6,814 bases of DNA. It comes from Bacteroidota bacterium (GTDB lineage: Bacteria; Bacteroidota; Ignavibacteria; Ignavibacteriales; Melioribacteraceae). The translations under genes and the position numbers were made by a program. The DNA is taken from positions 1 to 6,814 of the forward strand of contig JAEXUB010000014.1 in NCBI GenBank assembly GCA_023453125.1. Reading direction: 5' to 3'. Positions 1 through 6,083 of the stretch are shown piece after piece (the stretch's first letter is position 1; every line of letters starts with the position of its first letter). The notes below the pieces were generated by a model that saw nothing but the letters and a program-made list of their open reading frames with translations, had not been told where the DNA came from and searched no databases.

Positions 1-36
1 TTATATTTATTTCGATATTTATCGAAATAAATATAA
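1..36. promoter_or_regulatory. 36-bp palindromic operator, probable autoregulatory site
   Basis: Positions 1-17 pair perfectly with 20-36, and only the two central T bases (18-19) break the symmetry. The core reads TTCGATA-TT-TATCGAA. The repeat ends 5 bp before the ATG of a winged-helix regulator gene, so it is the natural binding site for that protein as a dimer. The left arm contains TATATTTA (2-9), one mismatch from the Bacteroidota -7 form TAnnTTTG, so a bound repressor could block the promoter. The repeat touches the window edge and may extend further left. Because the arms are long and AT-rich, the site could also form a cruciform or an RNA hairpin. The symmetry is seen directly; the operator role is inferred. 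Confidence 0.75.
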
Positions 37-41
37 AAGCC

Positions 42-959
42 ATGGAAATAGAAAAAAGCATAGAAATTATGAAGGCGCTTGCCGATGCCTCAAGGCTGCA
101 GGCATTAAACGCATTGATGGAAAAACCGCAGTATGTTGAGGAACTTGCCCAAAGGCTGAACCTGGCGGTTTCTACAATCTCGTTCCACCTAAAAAAGCTT
201 GAGGCTGTAGGACTCGTAACTAAGAGCAAGGAACAGTACTATACCATCTATTCAATTAACGGTGAGCTTTTCAGTCTCACGCTCAGGGAACTGACTGCTT
301 TTAATAATATCGAAAAGTATATACAGGATGAGAGGATTAAAAAATACCGGCAAAAAGTATTAAGCACTTTCATAAAGAGGGGAAGACTTCTGGCGCTTCC
401 GGTCCAGCATAAAAAGAAACTTATAATACTGGATGAATTCCTTAAAAAATTCTCTCCCGGAAAGAAGTATTACGAGAAGGAAGTTGATACACTAATAAAT
501 GAGATATACGATGACCATTGCACCATCCGCCGGCTTTTAATTGAAGAGGGGCTGATGGAAAGAGAAAACCAGAAATATTGGATTAAAGAAAAAGGAAGAC
601 CTAAAATGATAGATAAGAAGGCTGTTAAAAAAGATTACCTGCAGAATCCTCCCCCTATGGGAATATATAAAATAACCTGTCTGGCTAACGGAAAGATATT
701 TATCGGGAGCCACCTAAATGTTAATGGAAGAATTAACCGGCACAAATTCTCTCTCGATATGGGAAATGAGGAAATTAAGCCGATGCTTGAGGACTACAGG
801 AAATTCGGTAAGGATAAATTCGCATTCGAGATTATTGATATTTTGAAGCCAAAGGAGGAGCCGGGAACCGATTACAAGGAAGAACTTGCTCTTCTCGAGG
901 AAATGTGGAAAGAAAAACTTAGTCCCTATGACGAAAAGGGATATAACATTAAAAAATAG
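42..959 (+). CDS. ArsR-family winged-helix regulator fused to DUF2087 and a GIY-YIG nuclease-like domain
   Basis: This 305-residue protein has three parts. Residues about 5-75 form an ArsR-type winged helix, with STISFHLKKL (44-53) as the recognition helix and a wing near 62-72. The region carries no cysteines, so the classical ArsR arsenic/metal site is absent. Residues about 115-182 match DUF2087, with the typical FSPGKKYYEKEV and DDHCTIRRLLIEEGLMER blocks. Residues about 205-303 resemble a GIY-YIG nuclease domain: GIY at 207-209, FIG at 220-222 in place of YIG, Arg230 and His234 at the spacing seen in I-TevI, a Glu pair at 286-287 and Asn302 in GYN. The likely role is a DNA-binding repressor acting on the palindrome just upstream, with a C-terminal domain that may cut or only bind nucleic acid. 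The start is chosen because it gives a complete ArsR N-terminus; no Shine-Dalgarno sequence is visible. The gene appears to be monocistronic and ends at a strong terminator. Domain calls come from memory of the families; the function of the fusion is unknown. Confidence 0.85.
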   Translation: MEIEKSIEIMKALADASRLQALNALMEKPQYVEELAQRLNLAVSTISFHLKKLEAVGLVTKSKEQYYTIYSINGELFSLTLRELTAFNNIEKYIQDERIKKYRQKVLSTFIKRGRLLALPVQHKKKLIILDEFLKKFSPGKKYYEKEVDTLINEIYDDHCTIRRLLIEEGLMERENQKYWIKEKGRPKMIDKKAVKKDYLQNPPPMGIYKITCLANGKIFIGSHLNVNGRINRHKFSLDMGNEEIKPMLEDYRKFGKDKFAFEIIDILKPKEEPGTDYKEELALLEEMWKEKLSPYDEKGYNIKK

Positions 960-983
960 ACTTAATAAATATTTTCTCATTTC

Positions 984-1016
984 AATCCCGGTTTTAAGCC
1001 GGGATTTTTTATTTTT
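984..1016 (+). terminator. Rho-independent terminator after the regulator-nuclease gene
   Basis: An 8-bp stem, AATCCCGG (984-991) with CCGGGATT (999-1006), has a 7-nt loop and is followed by a T-rich tract (1005-1016). It lies 25 bp past the stop codon of the regulator gene and separates it from the sialidase-like gene. The opposite strand has no T tract after the stem, so the terminator works in one direction. Confidence 0.88.
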
Positions 1017-1017
1017 G
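1010..1017 (+). promoter_or_regulatory. Candidate -7 promoter element of the sialidase-like gene
   Basis: TATTTTTG fits the Bacteroidota -7 form TAnnTTTG exactly and ends 23 nt before the ATG at 1041. The same ten bases, TATTTTTGAA, occur at nearly the same distance before surE. No convincing -33 TTTG is seen, and the element overlaps the T tract of the preceding terminator, so it could be a chance match in AT-rich DNA. Confidence 0.35.
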
Positions 1018-1040
1018 AAATAGAAAACCGGATAAATAAC

Positions 1041-2096
1041 ATGAGAAAACTCCTCAGCTCTTTTTTACTCTTTCTTTCTATTCTTCCCATTGAAGCACAG
1101 GACAACCCTTTGCCAATTAATCAAAAGGGCTATATAAAAGGTGAATTCATTTATGCGATCGAAAACAGGCTCACGCCTCAATGCCACGCATCAACAATTG
1201 CAGAAACAGGCACAGGACTAATTGCTGCCTGGTTCGGAGGAACAGAAGAAAAGGCTCCCGATGTAGGAATATGGGTCTCGAAACAGATTGACGGGAATTG
1301 GGGCAAACCGGCCGAGGCAGCTAATGGAATTCAGCCGGACGGAAAAAGGCTCCCCTGCTGGAATCCGGTTTTATTCAAACCTTCCAATGGACCATTAATG
1401 CTTTTTTACAAAATCGGCCCCGACCCTCAGCACTGGTGGGGAATGGTAATAACCTCCGAAGACGACGGAGCCTCCTGGAGCGCTCCCAAAAGACTTCCGG
1501 ATGGATTTCTCGGGCCGATTAAGAATAAGGCGGTAGAGCTGAAGGATGGGCTTATTCTCGCCCCTTCGAGTGACGAATCGGACGGGTGGAAAGTACATTT
1601 CGAGGCAACAGCCGATCTGGGAGCAACCTGGCAGAAAATCGGGCCTATTAACGACGGAAAGGACTTTTCGGCAATTCAGCCAAGCATTCTTATACACTCT
1701 AATTCGGCTCTCCAGATGCTATGCAGGTCAATGTCAGGAAAAATACTTCAATCCTGGTCGATGAATGGAGGAAAGAGCTGGACTCCCCTCTCTGAAACAA
1801 ATCTCCCCAATCCGAATTCGGGTACAGATGCTGTTACACTTGCAGACGGCCGCCACCTTCTGGTATATAACCGCTGCGGAATGATTGAAGGTAAATGGCG
1901 CGGAGAACGCACTCCTCTTAATGCTGCTGTCTCTTCCGACGGAATTAATTGGAAAAATGTAATTGTTTTAGAAAATGATCCGGGAGAATATTCTTATCCG
2001 GCCGTAATTCAGACTAAGGACGGGCTGGTACATATTACATACACATTTAACAGAGACACCATTAAGCACGTTATAATTGATCCCGCATATTTTTAA
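1041..2096 (+). CDS. Secreted sialidase-superfamily (BNR/Asp-box) protein, probable glycoside hydrolase
   Basis: The 351-residue product starts with a signal peptide: MRKLL, a hydrophobic core (residues about 4-16), and a likely cut after IEAQ near residue 20, so it is exported to the periplasm or beyond. The rest looks like a beta-propeller of the BNR_2 / 'predicted neuraminidase' type. Asp-box motifs (S/T-x-D-x-G-x-x-W) occur at 139-146, 190-197 and 240-247 (Asp replaced by Asn), with a degenerate copy at 298-304. Conserved-looking blocks include WFGGTEE (64-70), CWNPVLF (106-112), HFEAT (186-190) and SYPAVIQTKDGLVHITYTF (318-336). No FRIP motif of true sialidases is present, so the substrate need not be sialic acid; another glycan is possible. 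The gene stands between a terminator and a 66-bp spacer, without carbohydrate-utilisation partners in the window. The start is supported by the signal peptide; the Shine-Dalgarno sequence is absent. Confidence 0.85.
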   Translation: MRKLLSSFLLFLSILPIEAQDNPLPINQKGYIKGEFIYAIENRLTPQCHASTIAETGTGLIAAWFGGTEEKAPDVGIWVSKQIDGNWGKPAEAANGIQPDGKRLPCWNPVLFKPSNGPLMLFYKIGPDPQHWWGMVITSEDDGASWSAPKRLPDGFLGPIKNKAVELKDGLILAPSSDESDGWKVHFEATADLGATWQKIGPINDGKDFSAIQPSILIHSNSALQMLCRSMSGKILQSWSMNGGKSWTPLSETNLPNPNSGTDAVTLADGRHLLVYNRCGMIEGKWRGERTPLNAAVSSDGINWKNVIVLENDPGEYSYPAVIQTKDGLVHITYTFNRDTIKHVIIDPAYF

Positions 2097-2162
2097 TAAT
2101 AACGGGAAATAAATAATTACTAATGAATTTAATTCCGGCATATTTATAAAGAGAGAATTGTT

Positions 2163-2636
2163 ATGAAACAGTTATGCAAATGCGACAAATGCGGTTCTGA
2201 AAGGGAATGCCGGGTTGAAGAATTCGCCTGCCTCCGGGAAGGGACACAGGAAATTGAAGAGAAAGGAAAGAAAAGGGAGATAAATTCATTAAGGTATATC
2301 ACCGGAATTACATGCCGGTTATGTATGAACTGTCTGAATAAGAGAAAATTCAGATTTTTGCTTTTTTCGATGGCGTCGGCTTCTGCTTCTCTTCCCTTTT
2401 TCATTACCGGCAGGCTGCTTGAATTCGGATTTGTTTTTATTGTTGTAGCAGTAACCGTTGCCCTGCTTTCAGCAGGCAGCCATGAAATGGAATACACTGC
2501 TCGGCTGATTTATAAAAAATGGAGAGAAGACAACAATGAAACAATCCTGCATCCTAAGATGGTAAAGATTTCCGAGTGGGAGCGGCTTAAAAAGAATAAC
2601 TGCGGTATGATAATATCTCAGGAAGAGGAAGCATAA
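2163..2636 (+). CDS. Small Cys-rich membrane protein, unknown function
   Basis: I do not recognise this 157-residue protein. The N-terminal part carries Cys5, Cys7, Cys10, Cys16 and Cys23, then CRLCMNC (Cys51, 54, 57). Pairing of the C-x2-C at 7-10 with that at 51-54 or 54-57 would make a zinc-ribbon-like fold. Residues 24-45 between them are highly charged. Two probable membrane helices follow (about 63-82 and 85-104, joined by a short Gly-Arg turn), then a charged C-terminal tail of about 50 residues. With a short turn, both ends probably lie on the same side, most likely the cytoplasm given the reduced-cysteine motif and the basic segment at 58-64. A purine-rich GAGAGAA (2151-2157) is a weak ribosome site. 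The spacer before it (2097-2162) shows neither terminator nor clear promoter, so cotranscription with the sialidase-like gene is possible. The coding assignment rests on the zinc-ribbon pattern and ordinary composition. Confidence 0.75.
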   Translation: MKQLCKCDKCGSERECRVEEFACLREGTQEIEEKGKKREINSLRYITGITCRLCMNCLNKRKFRFLLFSMASASASLPFFITGRLLEFGFVFIVVAVTVALLSAGSHEMEYTARLIYKKWREDNNETILHPKMVKISEWERLKKNNCGMIISQEEEA

Positions 2637-2733
2637 AAATAATCGATCGCTTAACTAATTCATTCCATTTCAAGATCTGAATTAATCTAATCCGGTTATT
2701 ATTTCCTTGTGCAGCCGGCTTGTTCATTTCTCC

Positions 2734-2766
2734 TTGGAATTCTATTTCTCAAAGGATATATTTTTG
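2734..2766 (+). promoter_or_regulatory. Candidate promoter of the surE operon
   Basis: Two readings overlap here. TATTTTTG (2759-2766) matches the Bacteroidota -7 form TAnnTTTG, with a CTTG 22 nt upstream that could be a loose -33. Alternatively TTGGAA (2734-2739) and TATATT (2757-2762), separated by exactly 17 bp, resemble a standard sigma-70 promoter. Either would start transcription about 20-25 nt before ATG 2793. The rest of the spacer (2637-2733) shows no gene, terminator or repeat that I can support. Confidence 0.45.
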
Positions 2767-2792
2767 AATTGAATATAAAAATTAAGGATAAA

Positions 2793-3563
2793 ATGAAGAT
2801 TCTTATTTCCAACGACGATGGTATAGATTCAGCCGGAATTTATGAGATTGCTAAGGCAATGAAAGAGATTGGGGATGTTACAGTTGTAGCTCCCAAGACA
2901 GAACAGAGCGCAGTTGGGCATGCAATTACAATGAAATACCCCCTCAGGGTTAAGAAGCATTTCAGGAACGGGGAATTTTTCGGTTATTCGGTTGACGGAA
3001 CTCCGGCAGACTGTATTAAAATTGGGATACGCAATATTCTTACCGAAACTCCCGATATAGTAATAAGCGGAATAAACCACGGCTCTAATACCGCAATAAA
3101 TATTATTTATTCCGGTACCGTATCCGCAGCCCGTGAAGCGGCAATTATGGATGTTCCTGCAATTGCGGTTTCTGTATGCGACCATAATGCTGTTCATTTT
3201 GATTATGCCTGCGATCTGGTTAAGAAACTTGCTTTGCAGGTTACTCAAAAGGGGCTGCCGAGCGGCACCATGCTTAATGTTAATGTACCGCACCTCCCTT
3301 ATAACGAGATTAAAGGAGCGGTTATTACGAAGCAGGGAAAATCCAAGTGGGCCGATATCTATGAAGAAAGGATTGACCCATACGGAAATAACTATTACTG
3401 GCTCACAGGCAAGCTTATCGAGACAGATGAGACTATAGATACGGACCAGTTTGCAGTTAAAAATAATTATGCTACCATTTCCCCCATTCATTTCGACCTA
3501 ACCGATTATGCAATTTTAGATGAAATGAAAAAGTGGGATCTTGATCTTCCAGGGAAAAAATGA
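2793..3563 (+). CDS. surE: 5'/3'-nucleotidase SurE
   Basis: This 256-residue protein is a typical SurE, a cytoplasmic metal-dependent phosphatase that removes phosphate from nucleoside 5'- and 3'-monophosphates and has been linked to stationary-phase and stress survival. The family signature is complete: MKILISNDDG at the N-terminus with metal ligands Asp8 and Asp9, Ser39 in APKTEQSAVGH, and Asn95 in SGINHGSN. SVDGTPADC (66-74) and YSGTVSAAREAA are also family blocks. The ATG at 2793 is chosen because it places NDDG at residues 7-10 as in all family members, has AAGGAT just upstream, and gives the usual length. A GTG at 2709 in the same frame would add 28 residues unlike SurE and would lie upstream of the candidate promoter. 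It is the first gene of a probable four-gene operon, with 13 nt to the next gene. Confidence 0.97.
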   Translation: MKILISNDDGIDSAGIYEIAKAMKEIGDVTVVAPKTEQSAVGHAITMKYPLRVKKHFRNGEFFGYSVDGTPADCIKIGIRNILTETPDIVISGINHGSNTAINIIYSGTVSAAREAAIMDVPAIAVSVCDHNAVHFDYACDLVKKLALQVTQKGLPSGTMLNVNVPHLPYNEIKGAVITKQGKSKWADIYEERIDPYGNNYYWLTGKLIETDETIDTDQFAVKNNYATISPIHFDLTDYAILDEMKKWDLDLPGKK

Positions 3564-3576
3564 GTTTTAACAGATA

Positions 3577-5670
3577 ATGATTGAGATTCAAAATCTTATA
3601 ACTCCGGCATTGATAATTCTAGCGGTTATTTTTGCCGGATTTTCTTTTTATGCCTACCGGCATACAAATCCGGCTATTCCCGGCTATATAAAAAAGATTC
3701 TCGCCGTTTTAAGAGGAGCTGCTTTCCTGCTTATTCTGCTGGCTCTTTTTAATTCCGGATTCAGCCTAATCTCAAGCGGCAGCGATGAAACGTTCCGCTA
3801 TATCTTCATTGACAACTCATCATCTATTGCCATTAAGGACAGTTCCGTCAGGAAACAGAAAGCAGAAGAATTAATCACCCGGTTAAGCAAGGACAACAGA
3901 AACCGCCTCTTCCTTTTCGGCAGCAAGATTGAACCTTTTACTGAAAAATCTTTTACATTAACCCACCGCCATACAAATTTCAGTGATATAGAGAATTTTC
4001 TATCAGGTGAAATTTCCAATGCCTCTTCGGCCGTAATAATATCGGATGGAATAATAACAGACGGGGCAAATCCCCTCCTAGGATTCGAGAAATCGGGAAT
4101 ACCTATTTTTACAATCGGAATAGGAGACACCTCCCGCTATAAAGATATAGAAATAGCAGAGCCTAAATACAATACCCCCCTTTACAGGGGAGCCGAGGAC
4201 TTAATTGATATACAGATACTAAATACAAACCTCGCAGGTAAAAATATTACTGTAAGACTGCTTGAGGAGGGAAAACCGGCCTCACAGACAAACCTTGTTC
4301 TAAACGGAAACGGAACCGATATTGTGAGACTCCCCTACAAACCTACAACTGCGGGAGAAAAAAGATTAACTGCAATAGTATCCCCCCTTACAGAGGAAAC
4401 AAATAAAGATAACAATTCAAGAAACTTTACCGCGGTAATACTTAAGGACAGGATAAAAGTATTTATGGTAGCCGGGGCACCATCGGCTGATTTTTCACAC
4501 ACTGCGGACTTAATGCGCCGCGGAGAAAGAATAAGATTTACTTCGGTTGCAGAGATTAATGTAGAAAAGGAAGTTAAAGCGGGTTCAGGCTTTCCTATTG
4601 ACAGCGCAGATATATTTTTTCTAATTGATTATCCCTCTTCATATTCGAATTTAGACCGGTTAGCCAGGATTAAAAATGAAATAATTAACCGGAGAAAGCC
4701 GGTCTTTTATTTTTATTCGGGAACTGATTCCGGTGTAAGATTAAATGATATACTCCCTGCGCTCCCCTTTATGGCGGGAAAAACTGAATCCGGAATTGCA
4801 GCAGGGACTGCTTATACATCGGGTACAATGCATCCTTTACTTGAGGGGATTGATTCTCCTTTATGGGAGCTTCTTTCCCCCGTTACAATGCCGGCTGTTG
4901 AAATAATTCCGGTTAAGGGGAGCAGTATACTTCTTAATGCCCGCGCAAACGACGAATCACGGGAAAATCCATTGCTTATCGTGTATGAAAAAGATGGAAG
5001 GAAAAGCGCGTCATTTACGGGCTCCGATTTCTGGCGCTGGAAACTGCAGAAAAGCAGCCGGCTTGAAGGAATTGCAGAGAAATTATTTGAAAATGCTGTT
5101 GAATGGCTCTCGGCCCCGGCAGAGGGAAAACACTTTTCCCTGCTAACTTCTAAAAAAGTCTTTTACAATGGAGAGAAAGTTGAAATTTCCGCAAGAGTAG
5201 ATGACGCTCTTTATAATCCGGTTGAAAATGCGGATGTGAGACTGGATGTTAAAACAGGAAATTCAAAGTTTAGCATCCCTATTTTACATCAGGGCGCAGG
5301 ACTATATAAAGGTCTTATTGAAACAGCGGAAACAGGAAATTTATCGATTAAAGGAAGCGCCTCAACAGGAGGAGAAATTTATTATGATTCACTACGCCTT
5401 TATGTAAATGAAACGGAAGTTGAAAGATTAAACCGGAGAATGGATTTGAATTTTCTTAAGCGGACAGCCGAAAATAGCGGAGGGAGCTATTTCGGAATTG
5501 AAAATTACAGCGGATTGGAAGAAAAGCTCAATAAAATAGAACCCCGGCATCCTTTAAAGCGGAAAAAAAGTTTCGAAATCCTCTTTGCTGAAAATGAAAT
5601 TATTCTTATAATATTAATAATACTTTTTGTCTTAGAATGGACAACCAGAAAATATTACCGGCTACTATAG
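3577..5670 (+). CDS. Membrane-anchored von Willebrand factor A / GATase-like multidomain protein
   Basis: The 697-residue product has two N-terminal membrane helices (about 7-27 and 41-63) and one C-terminal helix (674-687) ending in a basic tail, so the large middle part probably lies in the periplasm. Residues about 72-185 form a vWA domain with a near-complete MIDAS metal site: D79-N-S81-S-S83, possibly Thr133, and Asp157 in ISDG. A beta-sandwich-like part (about 188-290) follows, then an alpha/beta region (about 291-500) resembling the class I glutamine-amidotransferase-like domain found in such proteins, including VFMVAGAPS (295-303), DIFFLIDYPSS (345-355) and the family-like SDFWRW (483-488). 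I see no clear catalytic Cys-His pair. A second beta-sandwich, macroglobulin-like (about 520-610), and LKRTAENSGGSYF (627-639) precede the last helix. The role is unknown; related vWA proteins act in envelope assembly or complex remodelling. It lies 13 nt after surE, and its stop codon overlaps the ribosome site of the next gene. Confidence 0.85.
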   Translation: MIEIQNLITPALIILAVIFAGFSFYAYRHTNPAIPGYIKKILAVLRGAAFLLILLALFNSGFSLISSGSDETFRYIFIDNSSSIAIKDSSVRKQKAEELITRLSKDNRNRLFLFGSKIEPFTEKSFTLTHRHTNFSDIENFLSGEISNASSAVIISDGIITDGANPLLGFEKSGIPIFTIGIGDTSRYKDIEIAEPKYNTPLYRGAEDLIDIQILNTNLAGKNITVRLLEEGKPASQTNLVLNGNGTDIVRLPYKPTTAGEKRLTAIVSPLTEETNKDNNSRNFTAVILKDRIKVFMVAGAPSADFSHTADLMRRGERIRFTSVAEINVEKEVKAGSGFPIDSADIFFLIDYPSSYSNLDRLARIKNEIINRRKPVFYFYSGTDSGVRLNDILPALPFMAGKTESGIAAGTAYTSGTMHPLLEGIDSPLWELLSPVTMPAVEIIPVKGSSILLNARANDESRENPLLIVYEKDGRKSASFTGSDFWRWKLQKSSRLEGIAEKLFENAVEWLSAPAEGKHFSLLTSKKVFYNGEKVEISARVDDALYNPVENADVRLDVKTGNSKFSIPILHQGAGLYKGLIETAETGNLSIKGSASTGGEIYYDSLRLYVNETEVERLNRRMDLNFLKRTAENSGGSYFGIENYSGLEEKLNKIEPRHPLKRKKSFEILFAENEIILIILIILFVLEWTTRKYYRLL

Positions 5671-5674
5671 GAGG
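5669..5674 (+). promoter_or_regulatory. Strong Shine-Dalgarno sequence that sets the hemerythrin start
   Basis: AGGAGG lies 4 nt before ATG 5679 and shares its first two bases with the TAG stop of the vWA gene. It is the only full-consensus ribosome site I see in the window. It decides for the start at 5679 rather than the in-frame ATG at 5637, and it suggests translational coupling with the upstream gene. Confidence 0.85.
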
Positions 5675-5678
5675 AAGC

Positions 5679-6083
5679 ATGATTTTTTTTCAGTGGGATA
5701 CATATTTTGAAACAGGAAACGATACAATAGATTCCCAGCATAAAGATTTTTTTTCGATAATCGACAAGCTTCAGAATGCAATTCATTCAGAAAATACAGA
5801 CCACATTAATAATCTTTCGGAGGAATTCATTGCGCATCTGAATGGTCATTTTACTTATGAAAATGATCTGATGAAGAAACTGAATTATCCCGGTTATTTC
5901 TCTCACAAGGCAGAGCACGACCGTTTCTTCGAGAAAGTTAAAAGGAATCTTAAAGACCTTGATAAAAAACCGATTGATGAGATTGATTCCTTTTTTGAAG
6001 TTTCATACAGATGGTTTAAAAATCACCTTGAGATTAACGACCGGAAACTGGTGAAATTTTTAAAAGACAATAATATAAATTGA
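5679..6083 (+). CDS. Bacteriohemerythrin, non-haem di-iron O2-binding protein
   Basis: The 134-residue protein is a single-domain bacteriohemerythrin, a cytoplasmic four-helix bundle that binds O2 at a di-iron centre. All seven expected ligands are visible at the right spacing: His21, His57, Glu61 (HFTYE), His76 and His80 (HKAEH), His116 and Asp121 (HLEIND). The opening FFQWDTYFETGNDTIDSQHKDFF is the usual family start. The ATG at 5679 is chosen for the strong Shine-Dalgarno sequence and the family-typical N-terminus; an in-frame ATG at 5637 would add 14 residues lying inside the vWA gene. Likely roles are O2 storage, O2 sensing or protection of iron enzymes in a microaerophile or facultative anaerobe. 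The gene follows the vWA gene by 8 nt and overlaps the comF start by 4 nt. Two runs of eight T occur in its first 80 bases. Confidence 0.95.
   Translation: MIFFQWDTYFETGNDTIDSQHKDFFSIIDKLQNAIHSENTDHINNLSEEFIAHLNGHFTYENDLMKKLNYPGYFSHKAEHDRFFEKVKRNLKDLDKKPIDEIDSFFEVSYRWFKNHLEINDRKLVKFLKDNNIN

Noticed and set aside
2097..2162. Search for a terminator or promoter between the sialidase-like and Cys-rich genes
   Set aside because: The 66-bp AT-rich spacer shows no stem of useful length and no exact promoter form, so nothing is called.
2144..2497. 117-codon minus-strand frame opposite the Cys-rich membrane protein gene
   Set aside because: The plus-strand frame has a structured Cys pattern and a clean two-helix topology; the minus frame is Ser/His-rich without a motif.
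2697..2720. CCGG repeats and AGCCGGCT palindrome in the spacer before surE
   Set aside because: The stems are 4 bp or have no loop and no T tract follows; CCGG is frequent throughout this window.
2709..2792. GTG-initiated N-terminal extension of surE
   Set aside because: It would put 28 hydrophobic, non-SurE residues before the invariant MKILISNDDG, lies upstream of the candidate promoter and has no ribosome site.
2829..3491. 220-codon open frame on the minus strand opposite surE
   Set aside because: It is fully antisense to a conserved gene, has no recognisable domain and has a composition expected of a shadow frame.
4689..4713. CCGG-AGAAAG-CCGG hairpin followed by a T-rich tract, resembling a terminator
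   Set aside because: It lies inside the vWA coding region, the stem is only 4 bp, and the reading frame continues undisturbed on both sides.
5637..5678. Earlier in-frame ATG of the bacteriohemerythrin gene
   Set aside because: The 14 extra residues lie within the vWA coding region and are not family-like; AGGAGG points to ATG 5679.
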